Counted from the first letter of the stretch, positions 15,977-25,382 are shown. The stretch: 64,000 nt of DNA from an uncultured Ulvibacter sp. (GCA_938041335.1 CALIAF010000031.1:124001-188000); one strand, 5' to 3'. Notes: a model not told the origin generated them from the sequence alone. Program-made: numbers and translations.

Positions 15977-16714
15977 TTAATTAATACCGATTAGCATTAG
16001 TGTCGCCATTACAATCATTATAACGTTTTCTATAAACGTTGCTTCTGTCATAGGTAGTTTTAAAGCAGTGCCTAAACAGGCGCATTGTATAGCCTTTTTA
16101 TCTAATAATGTTTTTGTTACTCCAATAGTGGTTATCCCTAAAACGACAACCGTAATGATTAGTGCTATATTTACTTCAAATCGCATTAAAAGCATTAAAC
16201 CTAAAGCAGTTTCTATAAAAGGGTAAACCCAACCATAGGAAGGAATTTGTTTCGCTAATGGGTCGTACATTTTAAAAGACGCTGTAAACCCTTTTAAATC
16301 TAACATTTTAAAGAAGCTAAATACGATGTAGAATAAGCCCATGAAGTCTAACATGGCTTCGCTCCAATTCCAATTTTTAAAATGTAATAATACACTTGCA
16401 ACTGTGATATAAAACAGAATAAGTATCAATGGCTTTAGTTGTTGAAACTTGCTTTTTTCTTCTTCTATTTCAAAACTTGAATTTTGTGCAGAAGTGAAAA
16501 CGTTTTTATGCTCCTTCATTGAAATTGTATATTTAGAAGGCAATGCTTTTTGTAATGTTTCTATTTCAATATGACTATTCATAGCAACTATAGCTTCTTC
16601 CTTTTCAAGATTAACAATAACGTTAGTTACATCATCTAAATCATTTAAACTCTTTTCGACTGATGCTTTGCAACTGCCACAAGTCATTCCAGATATTTTA
16701 TAAATATGTTTCAT
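15977..16714 (-). CDS. HMA metal-binding domain fused to a MauE/DoxX-like membrane protein
   Basis: 245 residues. Residues 1-70 are a heavy-metal-associated domain with the ligand motif GMTCGSC. After a linker there are four to five hydrophobic segments (LILILFYITVASVLL, ALIITVVVLGITTIGV and others) as in MauE/DoxX-type four-helix proteins, including a CAC motif (IQCACLGTALKLP) that may also bind metal or act in redox. It probably passes copper-like ions at the inner membrane. It belongs to the same operon as the efflux genes. Confidence 0.8.
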   Translation of the reverse strand: MKHIYKISGMTCGSCKASVEKSLNDLDDVTNVIVNLEKEEAIVAMNSHIEIETLQKALPSKYTISMKEHKNVFTSAQNSSFEIEEEKSKFQQLKPLILILFYITVASVLLHFKNWNWSEAMLDFMGLFYIVFSFFKMLDLKGFTASFKMYDPLAKQIPSYGWVYPFIETALGLMLLMRFEVNIALIITVVVLGITTIGVTKTLLDKKAIQCACLGTALKLPMTEATFIENVIMIVMATLMLIGIN

Positions 16715-16798
16715 TTTTATAATTTTAAATTCAATAAGCGTGTTAACTATAAATAGTATGTGGCAACATCAGATACATATTACCACATACTGTAGTGA

Positions 16799-17050
16799 TT
16801 AATGCTCGTGTTTGTTTGCGTCGAAGTCTGCATTTTTTACATAAGCCATTCCGCATGTTGGGCATTCGCCTTCTGCATCACTTCCGCTACCTTCACAGTG
16901 CATTGGACATATATATGCAGAGTCGTACTCTTTCTTTTCAACTTGCTCTGTCTTGGTTGTGGCATCGTCTTTTTTAGCATCTTTACATGATACTACAGTT
17001 AGCATTAATCCTAATACTACTATTCCGAAAATTGTTTTTACTGTCTTCAT
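16799..17050 (-). CDS. Small heavy-metal-binding lipoprotein
   Basis: 83 residues: lipoprotein signal (TIFGIVVLGLMLTVVSC), a charged linker, then the metal-binding module YICPMHCEGSG...GECPTCGM with four Cys, and a His-containing tail (NKHEH). The module resembles that in the CusB-like adaptor encoded further along, so it may be a soluble metal chaperone for the pump. Confidence 0.8.
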   Translation of the reverse strand: MKTVKTIFGIVVLGLMLTVVSCKDAKKDDATTKTEQVEKKEYDSAYICPMHCEGSGSDAEGECPTCGMAYVKNADFDANKHEH

Positions 17051-17094
17051 TTTAATTGATTTTATAGTTAATAATAATTGAGTTTTAATTTTTG

Positions 17095-17814
17095 TTATTT
17101 AGGCAAACTAAGAACTACCGTATTTAGCTCCAAATCGTCAATGTGAGCCGCAACAGAATTATCTGTCGTTTTGAAATGCATGTGTATGTTGGTAGAATGA
17201 TGAGTGAAAACCGCCTTGTGTTTGGTAGAATAAAAACCTACTATTTCTATATCTTCCTTAGTTATTCGGTCATTTAAACCAGACTCTTTATGCTTTTTAT
17301 GGGTATGAAGAGTATCTCCATCGACCCAATCAATCACATGCCAATCTAAATATTCAGGAACACCTTTCAATAAAAACGGAAATGGTTTTTCTATATTAAT
17401 ACCTTGTGCTCTGGCAGTTTCAAAAATGATCATCTCTAAATTTTCTTTTGATCCTATGTTTTCAATTCTAAATTCATTCCATGCTTCAACTTCAGCATAA
17501 ACCAATAATGATGCGTTTAAGTTGTATGAATTATTAACTTGCAGACTACTATCGATTACACGACTATTGCTTGGTTTACTGTTGAATATTTGAATTTCTC
17601 CTTTTAATTTTTCCATAGCTCCCAGCGCATATAGGTTTTTCTTATTTGATAGACTATCCAAACTAATTGCGGATTGAATATCACCAGACATTATTGTTTT
17701 CAATGCACCAGCATGTTTTACTTCAATCTTGTGATCTTCCTTTACTTTAGATTCGCAAGAAGCAATTAGAATTGTAACAAAAACAAATACTATTTTATAT
17801 ATTGATTTAAACAT
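17095..17814 (-). CDS. Lipoprotein of the acetolactate decarboxylase (AlsD/BudA) family
   Basis: 239 residues with a lipoprotein signal (FVFVTILIASC). The body follows the alpha-acetolactate decarboxylase pattern: AGALKTIMSGD, ALGAMEKLKGEIQIF (family form GTFexLdGE), FPFLLKGVPEYLDWHV, and IHMHFKTTDNSVAAHIDD. The last carries HxH-x10-H with the spacing of the zinc ligands in known AlsD (YHLHF...GGH). Known enzymes are cytosolic and make acetoin; this one is predicted to be exported and lipid-anchored and sits in a metal-efflux operon, so its role is unclear. It may bind metal rather than decarboxylate. Confidence 0.6.
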   Translation of the reverse strand: MFKSIYKIVFVFVTILIASCESKVKEDHKIEVKHAGALKTIMSGDIQSAISLDSLSNKKNLYALGAMEKLKGEIQIFNSKPSNSRVIDSSLQVNNSYNLNASLLVYAEVEAWNEFRIENIGSKENLEMIIFETARAQGINIEKPFPFLLKGVPEYLDWHVIDWVDGDTLHTHKKHKESGLNDRITKEDIEIVGFYSTKHKAVFTHHSTNIHMHFKTTDNSVAAHIDDLELNTVVLSLPK

Positions 17815-17817
17815 GAT

Positions 17818-19035
17818 TTAATTAGTCAAATAATTAATAATTGTTCTCTGTAAATAGTACGTTTTAATAGATTCTATTTTATTGATTTGAAATTTTAATT
17901 GCAACTCTTGAATATCTAAAACATCATTAAAATCAATCGTTCCTGTCTCGTAATTTTTCACTAAAATAGTCTCAGCGTCTTTTGCTTGCTTTAAGTTTTT
18001 CACCTGTGTGTTATAACTTATTCTTGCCGAATTACTCTTTTTAGATGCTTTGTCAAGCACCGTTTCTAATCGGTTTAATTTGTTTTGCTTTTGAAAGTTT
18101 ATCTCTTTTTGAAGTAATTCGTTTTGTTTTGTTTTCGATTTGTATTTATTATTGAAAATCGGAATGGAAACACTAACCATTGGCATTATAATATCTTTCC
18201 CATTATCACTAAAATTCATATTTGGGCGTTCAGAAACTGCAATATAATCTAATCCAAATCCAAACATAGGATTGGCTTCTTTTTGATTTAATAATTCAGA
18301 TTTTTCGACAGATTCATAGAGTTTGTCATATTTCAATAATTCAGGATGAACCGCTAATTTTTCCGAAGTAAAAAGTACACCTTCAGAAGGTATTATAAAT
18401 TCATTGTCAATTGATACTGATATGCTTTTATCTCTGTTTAATAACTTATTCAGGACCGTTTGTTCGGCTAAAAAATCTTGTTCCAAAACTTGTTTGAGTT
18501 GCTCTAATTCGTTTTGTCGCATTTGTAAACGCAAAACATCTACTGCCGATGCTTTACCAACCTCGACGGAGGTTAAGGCTAAAATTTCGTAGGTTTTAAG
18601 CAATGTTATGTTTTCATATAAAACAGTTTTTTTCTCGTTCAACGCATATAAATTATAGTAGGATTGTGATATGGATGCTATCAATTTTCGTTTTACAATA
18701 ACAACATCTTCATAAACCGCATCTGCCAAAGAAGTTGCATAGTTTTCTCTTGCCGTGATTGAACCAAAAAATGGTAGCATCTGTTGAGCAGAAACTTTAA
18801 AACGTTGTGCTCCTGTTCGTGTTTCAGGTTCACTAATAAAGTATCCAGCACCTATTTGAGTATTAGGAAGTGTATTTGCTTCGTTTACTTTTTCCTTTGC
18901 CAATTGATGTTTTAATTCAAAGATTTCAATCTCCGGATTGCTCGCTAATCCTTCTTCAATTAGTATTTCTAATTGCTGGGCGTTTGAGATATTAAAAATC
19001 AAAACACCAAATAATATAAAAAATAATTGCTTCAT
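17818..19035 (-). CDS. cusC: CusC/TolC-family outer-membrane efflux protein
   Basis: About 405 residues starting at MKQLFFILFGVLIF, ATG at 19035, one base after the cusA stop; a longer frame upstream overlaps cusA and is not used. A signal peptide ends near SNAQ. The mature part is the duplicated helical TolC-type channel (LAKEKVNEANTLPN, SVEVGKASAVDVLRLQMRQ, ILVKNYETGTIDFNDVLDIQ). It forms the outer-membrane duct of the tripartite pump. Confidence 0.88.
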   Translation of the reverse strand: MKQLFFILFGVLIFNISNAQQLEILIEEGLASNPEIEIFELKHQLAKEKVNEANTLPNTQIGAGYFISEPETRTGAQRFKVSAQQMLPFFGSITARENYATSLADAVYEDVVIVKRKLIASISQSYYNLYALNEKKTVLYENITLLKTYEILALTSVEVGKASAVDVLRLQMRQNELEQLKQVLEQDFLAEQTVLNKLLNRDKSISVSIDNEFIIPSEGVLFTSEKLAVHPELLKYDKLYESVEKSELLNQKEANPMFGFGLDYIAVSERPNMNFSDNGKDIIMPMVSVSIPIFNNKYKSKTKQNELLQKEINFQKQNKLNRLETVLDKASKKSNSARISYNTQVKNLKQAKDAETILVKNYETGTIDFNDVLDIQELQLKFQINKIESIKTYYLQRTIINYLTN

Positions 19036-19036
19036 T

Positions 19037-22000
19037 TTAATTTTCTTTAAGTTGTATTTCTTGTTTCCAACAGTACAAAACGGGAACAACAAATAAGGTT
19101 ATTAAAGCGATTAGCATCCCGCCAAAACTTGGTATCGCCATTGGAATCATTATATCACTACCACGACCCGTTGATGTAAGAATAGGAAGTAGCGCCAAAA
19201 TGGTGGTAGCTGTTGTCATTAAGCAAGGGCGAATACGTTTTTCCCCTGCTTCAACAATAGATGCTCTAATGGCTGTTTTGGTTGTAGGTTTATTTCTGTC
19301 AAATGTTTGTGTTAGATAGGTTGCCATAACAACACCATCATCTGTAGCAATACCAAACAAGGCAATAAAACCAACCCAGACAGCAACACTTAAATTAATA
19401 GTGTGCATCTGAAATAACTCTCGTAGGTTTTCACCAAAGAAATTGATGTTTAAAAACCAATCTTGCCCATACAGCCAAATCATTATGAAGCCACCCGCAA
19501 ATGCCACCGCAATGCCGGTAAATACCATTAATGATGTTGCTACGGAACGGAATTGGAAGTACAGGATTAAGAAAATGATAAGTAATGCCAATGGTACTAC
19601 AACCGACAATGTTTTTTCGGCTCTAATTTGGTTCTCATATGTCCCTGTAAATTGATAGTTTATCCCTTTTGGAACAACTAGTTCTCCAGTAGCAATTTTT
19701 GATTGAATCAAGGCTTGTGCATTTTCAACAACGCCAACTTCTGCATAGTCATTCAACTTATCAAACAGTACATAGCCTATTAAAAAAGTATCTTCACTTT
19801 TAATGACTTGCGCACCTTGTTCGTATCTAATTGTTACTAATTCGCCTAATGGGATCGGACTGCCTTTTGAAACGGGTACATAAATGTTTTTTAAATCTGT
19901 TGGATTGGCTCTTAATTCTCTTGGATAGCGAACACGAACACCATAACGTTCTCGACCTTCTACTGTTTGTGTTATTTCCATACCACCAACGGCCACTTTT
20001 AAAACGTCTTGTACATCTTGTATGGAAATACCATAACGTGCAATTTTCTCTCTATCAATGTCTATAAGTAAATAGGGTTTACCTACAATTCTATCTGCAA
20101 AAACAGCTTCTGTTTTAACACCTTCAACTTGCTTTAAAATAGTTTCTAGTTGCAATCCAAAAGCTTCAATTTGTTTTAAATCTTGACCTTTAACCTTTAT
20201 CCCCATTGGCGCACGCATACCAGTTTGTAACATCACTAAACGTGTTTCAATAGGCTGTAATTTTGGTGCTGAGGTAACACCTGGCAATTTTGTTACCCGT
20301 ACAATTTCGTTCCAAATATCATCTGCAGATTTTATTTGAGGTCGCCAATTGCGATAGAATTCACCATCGCTGTCTTCAATAAGCTTGTCTGCAGTTATTT
20401 CGGGTGCTATAACAGCGCCTTCAGAATTATTTGGATTATCTATATATGCTCCGTTTTTTAATTCAAACAAGCCTTCGTTATCCGTTTTATAGCGTTGTCG
20501 TTCTCCGTCTTCATTCAACATATATTCAGATTTGTACTGAATTAAGTTTTCATACATTGACAAAGGCGCGGGGTCTAAAGACGACTCAACCCGACCAGCT
20601 TTACCAACTACGGTTTTAATTTCAGGAATAGTTGCCACAGCCATATCTAACTGTTGTAAAACTCGTTTGTTTTCTTCAACTCCTGAATGCGGCAAAGATG
20701 TTGGCATCAATAGAAATGAACCTTCGTTAAGTGAAGGCATAAATTCTTTACCGGTGTTTTTTAGTATTAAAAATCCACAAATAACTATTGCTGTTGGAAT
20801 TGATAAGAATAGTATTTTATTTGCTAAAGCCCAATTTAGAATTCGAGTGTAGTACTTTCTAAATAACGTAAAAACACCTAATAATCCAAAACAAATAATA
20901 GCGACAAAAATAAGATTCCAAAAAATGCTTTTATCCACGCCTAATGGTCTCCAGTACTCTGCCAATAGGTATATTATTGCTGAAACAGAAATTAAGATGT
21001 TATAATAATTTGCTTGTTTTTCTGTAATTTTTTGCTGTGATTTTAAGATAAATGTAATACCGAAAGCAATGAGTATAAGACCGAGCCAATACCCATAAAT
21101 TAGTGCTGTTATTCCCAGTAAAATTAGAATACTATTGATGATATGCCTTGAAGCTTTTTTGATGCTTCTTTTCTTAAATAAATATGCAGCAAAAGGCGGT
21201 ATTAAAAATAATGCAACAATAATAGAAGCTGTTAATGCAAAGGTTTTTGTGAACGCCAGTGGTCTAAACAATTTTCCTTCTGCTCCTATCATTGTGAATA
21301 CAGGAATAAAACTGATGATCGTTGTTAAAACAGCAGTGATAATTGCACCTGAAACTTCGGTTGTAGCATTATATACTACTTCGTTAACAGATAGTTTGTC
21401 TTTGTTTTCTTCTAAATGCCGTATAATATTTTCTGAAAGAATGACGCCTACATCAACCATAGTCCCAATAGCAATCGCAATCCCAGATAATGCCACAACG
21501 TTTGCATCTACACCAAAGAGTTTCATAGCGATGAACACCATTAAAACTGCTACAGGTAGTAAGCCTGAAATAAGGACAGAAGCACGGAGATTAAACATCA
21601 TAAGAAGTATGACTAAAATGGTAATTAATATTTCTAATGTCAATGCTTCTTTGAGTGTGCCTAAAGTTTCTTTAATAAGTTCTGACCTATCATAAAAAGG
21701 AACAATGGTAAGTTGTGATGTTGTACCATCTTGCAGTACTTTTGAAGGTAGACCTGCACTTAGTTCGTTAATTTTTGATTTCACATTGTTAATCACCTCT
21801 AATGGGTTTGCGCCATATCTTGCTACTACAACACCGCCAACAACTTCTGCACCTTCTTTGTCTAATATTCCTCGTCTTGCTTTTGGAGCAAGGGTCACTT
21901 TTGCAATATCTTTTATTTTAATTGATGTAAAGTCTTCTGAAGTAACAACCGCGTTTTCTATATCTGAAATGGATTTTACATAGCCTAATCCTCTTACTAA

Positions 22001-22741
22001 ATATTCGGCTTGATTTATCTCGATAGTTTGTGCTCCAATATCTTTGTTACTTTCTTTTACAGCTTTTACAATATGGTGCAAACCAATATTGTATTGTCGC
22101 ATTAATTCAGGATTTACATCCACTTGATATTCTTGCACATAACCACCTATTGAAGCGACTTCTGAAACTCCACTTGCGGCTGAAAGTGCGTATTTAACAT
22201 AGTAATCTTGTACGCTTCGTATTTCGTGCAAATCCCAACCGCCTGTAACATTACCTTGCTCATCACGCCCTTCTAAAGTGTACCAAAATATTTGACCTAA
22301 ACCTGTTGCATCAGAGCCTAACGATGGATTAACCTCATCAGGCAATAAATTGTTAGGTAAAGAATTTAGTTTTTCGAGTATTCTACTTCTGCTCCAATAA
22401 AAATCTACATCTTCATCAAAAATGATGTAGATACTTGAAAAGCCAAACATAGAAGAGCTACGAATCGTTTTAACCCCTGAAATACCAAGCAATGATGTTG
22501 TTAAAGGATAGGTAATTTGATCTTCAATATCTTGTGGCGAACGACCATCCCATTTAGTAAATATGATTTGTTGATTTTCGCCAATATCAGGAATGGCATC
22601 TACAGCAACGGGGTCGCTTGGTAAAAACCCTGTGTCCCAATTAAACGGTGCGTGTACGATTCCCCAGCCTATAAATAGTACTAGTAATAGGACTGCGACG
22701 AGCTTATTTTCTATTAAAAATTTGATGCTTTTATTTAGCAT
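19037..22741 (-). CDS. cusA: CusA/CzcA-family heavy-metal RND transporter
   Basis: About 1234 residues from MLNKSIKFLIENKLV (ATG at 22741; a further in-frame ATG at 22768 is less likely). RND hallmarks: PDIGENQQIIFTKWDGRSPQ, GIAIAIGTMVDVGVILSENI in TM4, LVMLQTGMRAPMGIKVKG, and GFIALFGIATDDGVVMATY near the end. It is longer than the usual roughly 1050 residues because of an extra block of membrane helices after YLFKKRSIKK, which I believe is common in Bacteroidota members. It is the proton-driven pump for Cu(I)/Ag(I) or similar ions. CusC follows after one base. Confidence 0.92.
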   Translation of the reverse strand: MLNKSIKFLIENKLVAVLLLVLFIGWGIVHAPFNWDTGFLPSDPVAVDAIPDIGENQQIIFTKWDGRSPQDIEDQITYPLTTSLLGISGVKTIRSSSMFGFSSIYIIFDEDVDFYWSRSRILEKLNSLPNNLLPDEVNPSLGSDATGLGQIFWYTLEGRDEQGNVTGGWDLHEIRSVQDYYVKYALSAASGVSEVASIGGYVQEYQVDVNPELMRQYNIGLHHIVKAVKESNKDIGAQTIEINQAEYLVRGLGYVKSISDIENAVVTSEDFTSIKIKDIAKVTLAPKARRGILDKEGAEVVGGVVVARYGANPLEVINNVKSKINELSAGLPSKVLQDGTTSQLTIVPFYDRSELIKETLGTLKEALTLEILITILVILLMMFNLRASVLISGLLPVAVLMVFIAMKLFGVDANVVALSGIAIAIGTMVDVGVILSENIIRHLEENKDKLSVNEVVYNATTEVSGAIITAVLTTIISFIPVFTMIGAEGKLFRPLAFTKTFALTASIIVALFLIPPFAAYLFKKRSIKKASRHIINSILILLGITALIYGYWLGLILIAFGITFILKSQQKITEKQANYYNILISVSAIIYLLAEYWRPLGVDKSIFWNLIFVAIICFGLLGVFTLFRKYYTRILNWALANKILFLSIPTAIVICGFLILKNTGKEFMPSLNEGSFLLMPTSLPHSGVEENKRVLQQLDMAVATIPEIKTVVGKAGRVESSLDPAPLSMYENLIQYKSEYMLNEDGERQRYKTDNEGLFELKNGAYIDNPNNSEGAVIAPEITADKLIEDSDGEFYRNWRPQIKSADDIWNEIVRVTKLPGVTSAPKLQPIETRLVMLQTGMRAPMGIKVKGQDLKQIEAFGLQLETILKQVEGVKTEAVFADRIVGKPYLLIDIDREKIARYGISIQDVQDVLKVAVGGMEITQTVEGRERYGVRVRYPRELRANPTDLKNIYVPVSKGSPIPLGELVTIRYEQGAQVIKSEDTFLIGYVLFDKLNDYAEVGVVENAQALIQSKIATGELVVPKGINYQFTGTYENQIRAEKTLSVVVPLALLIIFLILYFQFRSVATSLMVFTGIAVAFAGGFIMIWLYGQDWFLNINFFGENLRELFQMHTINLSVAVWVGFIALFGIATDDGVVMATYLTQTFDRNKPTTKTAIRASIVEAGEKRIRPCLMTTATTILALLPILTSTGRGSDIMIPMAIPSFGGMLIALITLFVVPVLYCWKQEIQLKEN

Positions 22742-22769
22742 TGATTTGTTTTTTAAACAGTTAGACATT

Positions 22770-22828
22770 GGTATTTAAGACAATACCGAATACAAGAAAT
22801 CATCCTTATAACATGGCAGTTATAGGAT
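22770..22828. promoter_or_regulatory. Two inverted repeats between HYC_CC_PP gene and cusA
   Basis: GGTATT-TAAGAC-AATACC (22770-22787) and ATCCTTATAAC-ATGGCA-GTTATAGGAT (22802-22828, one bulged base) lie in the leader of cusA. No T-run follows on the minus strand, so operators or mRNA hairpins are more likely than a terminator. Confidence 0.4.
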
Positions 22829-22850
22829 AATAGAGTCTATTTTTTAAAAA

Positions 22851-23267
22851 TCAAATTAAATATGTCTCGTCAAGTTTGTAGATACTCCTGACAATGAGAG
22901 GTGGTGGATATTCTGAGAATGAAATTGTATTTCTTTCTTCACCTTCAAAAAGATTGATGTAAGTGTCAATAAAAGAAGCAACAAATTGTTGTTGTTCAAA
23001 AGAAAGTGTATCAGAAGATAGTTGTAATTCATTTTGACCATCAACAATTACCTGTTTATCACTACAGCAATTCTTCTTTGTAATAGAACAATTTTTGGCT
23101 GATGGTTTTTGCATTTCCATGCCGCAAGTTTTTACTTTCTGGAATATCGAAGTATCTACTAATTTATCTCCACAATAGTGCATATCAATTGTAAACGACA
23201 TGGTAGAGAATAACACTACTAAAGCCATTGAAAAAGACATTATTTTATGGAAAGCCTGTTTCATCAA
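22851..23267 (-). CDS. HYC_CC_PP family protein
   Basis: 138 residues with an N-terminal signal (MSFSMALVVLFSTMSF) and the three short motifs that name the family: DMHYCGDKLVD, KNCCSDK and EYPPP, plus another CG pair. Such Cys/His-rich exported proteins often sit at the head of cus-type operons in Bacteroidota. It is probably a periplasmic metal-binding protein, and it is the first gene of this island. Confidence 0.85.
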   Translation of the reverse strand: MMKQAFHKIMSFSMALVVLFSTMSFTIDMHYCGDKLVDTSIFQKVKTCGMEMQKPSAKNCSITKKNCCSDKQVIVDGQNELQLSSDTLSFEQQQFVASFIDTYINLFEGEERNTISFSEYPPPLIVRSIYKLDETYLI

Positions 23268-23282
23268 GTAAGTAAAGATAAA

Positions 23283-23313
23283 TAAAAATAACTATAAGCG
23301 TTTTTATTAACAA
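23283..23313 (-). promoter_or_regulatory. Promoter of the metal-resistance operon
   Basis: On the minus strand TTG (23313-23311), a 20-bp spacer and TATTTTTA (23290-23283) match the Bacteroidota TTG-N19/20-TAnnTTTG pattern except for the last base. It sits 16 bp before the first gene. Confidence 0.5.
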
Positions 23314-23324
23314 AAGTTTAAAGT

Positions 23325-23560
23325 CTAACTTCGAACTAAATTAAGGTTCTCGTTCAAAATTGTCTGTAAGTGAGAAGGCGTTTTGTAAGCTGTAAGTAGT
23401 TCACCCGGATTAGGGTTAATCCAATCTGAGGGTTTAATATCATATTGCCATTCATTATATAATGATAAGAGCTTTGCAGGTGTATATTTAACCGTGTTTT
23501 TTTAGGTGTGATAAATCCAAATCTATCAAATATGCGTTCCCTTGCATTAGGGTTAATATG
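23325..23560 (-). pseudogene. Decayed C-terminal fragment of an unrecognised protein
   Basis: Minus-strand reading gives a plausible protein end (VKYTPAKLLSLYNEWQYDIK, then PSDWINPNP, ending HLQTILNENLNLVRS) joined through a frameshift at a 7-T run (23497-23503) to HINPNARERIFDRFGFITPK. No start codon is present. I cannot name the family. It marks old DNA turnover at the far edge of the metal island; the 440-bp gap holds this and the next fragment. Confidence 0.55.
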
Positions 23561-23572
23561 CTAGTTTCTAAA

Positions 23573-23656
23573 TTACCCAAAACAATCCTTGAGTTCGTTT
23601 TCTATATTTCTAAGTATTCTTCTAGTCTGATTTTGGTAAAAATCCTTACTCCTAGT
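23573..23656 (-). pseudogene. Second short gene remnant
   Basis: A minus-strand frame without a start ends at TAA (23575-23573) and reads DFYQNQTRRILRNIENELKD then CFG. It is helical and basic, and may belong to a neighbouring broken gene of the same lost element. Family unknown. Confidence 0.35.
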
Positions 23657-23707
23657 GTATGTTTTAATTTAAAAAGCCTCAAGAATCAATAAGTAGCTTT
23701 TAAATGA

Positions 23708-24595
23708 TTATTCATCATGCCCCTTCACAAACTTAAAGCGTTTATGGGTCCAGAAATAAAATTCTGGGGCTATCTCTATTTGTTTTTGCAATAACTGAGC
23801 AAATAAATCGGTCAATTCGTAGTCTTTATGTTCTCTAGGATTCTCTGTCATAACGGTAAATGTAGACTCATAATACCCTCTCTTAATTTTTTTAGTTCCT
23901 AAAAATAATACTGGAAGATTATGTTCTTTTGCAATGCTCTCTACTCCCGTAAAAAAAGGTGTTTTTACGCTAAAAAAGTTAGACCAGTGGCCTTTTTTAG
24001 GATTAGAAGGAGATTGATCCATAATGAAACCGAATAGCACGGCTTTCTCATTTTTCTGTTTTAATACTTCTGCAATTTTTACTTTTGCCTCTTTATTTAC
24101 TACTAATGTTGTTTTCCACTTACCGCGAATGTCTTGTATTAGTTTGTCAAAATATTTGTTCTTTACTTTTTTATAAATTCCGTACCCTTCGTTCTCTAAA
24201 TGTGTATGCATAGATAGCACCCATTCATAACTCGCATAATGACCAAGACATAATAACATATCTCTATTAGTATCTAAATACTGTTTCGCCACTTCTATGT
24301 TTGTAAACGTATATCGTTTTTGCATTTCGGTTTCTGAAATGGACAATGTTTTGATCATTTCGACAAAAATGTCACAGAAATGGTGGTAAAATTTACGCTC
24401 CGTAGTTTTTAGTTTTTCTTCGGAAATATCTGGGTAGGCAATGCTAATGTTTTTTCTCACTACCTCTTTTCTATACCCTATAATATGATATATTAGAATA
24501 TATACCACGTCAGATATTACGTATAATATCCTAAACGGAAACCGAGATAGCACCCAGATGAATGGGTAAACAGCGATAAAAATGAGTAGGTGCAT
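23708..24595 (-). CDS. LpxL/HtrB-type lipid A acyltransferase
   Basis: About 295 residues from the ATG at 24595. An N-terminal membrane helix (LLIFIAVYPFIWVLSRF) precedes NISIAYPDISEEK and the active-site HX4E motif in LGHYASYEW. FGFIMDQSPSNPKKGHW and the FFTGVESIAKEHNLPVL segment (family form tPFFtG) are typical of lysophospholipid/lauroyl acyltransferases that add a secondary acyl chain to lipid A. It acts at the inner membrane and stands alone. Confidence 0.88.
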   Translation of the reverse strand: MHLLIFIAVYPFIWVLSRFPFRILYVISDVVYILIYHIIGYRKEVVRKNISIAYPDISEEKLKTTERKFYHHFCDIFVEMIKTLSISETEMQKRYTFTNIEVAKQYLDTNRDMLLCLGHYASYEWVLSMHTHLENEGYGIYKKVKNKYFDKLIQDIRGKWKTTLVVNKEAKVKIAEVLKQKNEKAVLFGFIMDQSPSNPKKGHWSNFFSVKTPFFTGVESIAKEHNLPVLFLGTKKIKRGYYESTFTVMTENPREHKDYELTDLFAQLLQKQIEIAPEFYFWTHKRFKFVKGHDE

Positions 24596-24781
24596 ATATA
24601 TCAATTATCAGAAGCAACAAATATAGAAAACTCCTTAAAGTTTATGCTCTGAAAAATCTCATAAAAAAACAGTATTAGAATAGAAACGAGAAAGACTTCA
24701 AAAAATAATGTGAACTAGCTAAAAATTAGCTTTATTCCTTAAAAAGAATTATTTTCACGAGGCATTTTATACGTTTTTATT

Positions 24782-25303
24782 ATGATTAGATTCCTATTCT
24801 TATTGTCCTTTACCTTAGTGCTTTTTTCATGTATAGAACCCCGAAAATTAAGCTCAACAGACCAAGTAAATTGGGATAAGCGAGCTGTAACTACTCCTAT
24901 CTTAGATTCTTTAGAAACAGGGAGTACGTTTCTGTCTATTTATTCGCAAATCTATATGAGAAACGATCAGGATCAAGCAGGCTTAACAGCAACAGTAAGC
25001 TTGCATAACCCTAATATAAAAGATAAAATCTATATTGATAATGCGGTGTATTATAATACTCACGGGGAGCCAATTCGCACTTATTTTGACAAAGCGATTT
25101 TTATTAGACCTATTGAAACCGTTCAGATAGTGATAGATGGCGTTGATAATGAGGGTGGGACAGGAGCGAATTTTGTTTTTAATTGGAGAATAAAAACAAA
25201 AACGAGTGAACCCTTATTTGAAGCTGTAATGATTAGTACCTATGGACAGCAGGGAATTTCATTTGTAACTACAGGAAAACGGATTCAAACTTTTGATGAA
25301 TAA
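24782..25303 (+). CDS. DUF3124 lipoprotein
   Basis: 173 residues. A lipoprotein signal (FLFLLSFTLVLFSC) is followed by a beta-rich domain with SIYSQIYMRNDQDQAGLTAT, VSLHNPNIKDKIYIDNAVYY and GANFVFNW, the pattern of DUF3124. Function unknown; probably attached to the inner or outer membrane facing the periplasm. Confidence 0.75.
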   Translation: MIRFLFLLSFTLVLFSCIEPRKLSSTDQVNWDKRAVTTPILDSLETGSTFLSIYSQIYMRNDQDQAGLTATVSLHNPNIKDKIYIDNAVYYNTHGEPIRTYFDKAIFIRPIETVQIVIDGVDNEGGTGANFVFNWRIKTKTSEPLFEAVMISTYGQQGISFVTTGKRIQTFDE

Positions 25304-25338
25304 TCCTATTTTTAACAAACGTATTTCGAAAGGATTAT

Positions 25339-25378
25339 TTCCTAAAATTAGGAATTAGTCCTAAATCTACTATCTTTG
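25339..25378 (+). promoter_or_regulatory. Palindrome and -7 box of the exonuclease gene
   Basis: TTCCTAA-AA-TTAGGAA (25339-25354) is followed by another TCCTAAA half-site, then TATCTTTG (25371-25378), a TAnnTTTG -7 box. The start codon is only 4 bp after that box, so the mRNA would be leaderless or nearly so. No -33 TTG is visible. Confidence 0.5.
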
Positions 25379-25382
25379 ACCA

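Noticed and set aside
21135-21695. 186-codon plus-strand frame opposite cusA
   Set aside because: Antisense shadow of a membrane-protein gene; cusA is clear on the other strand.
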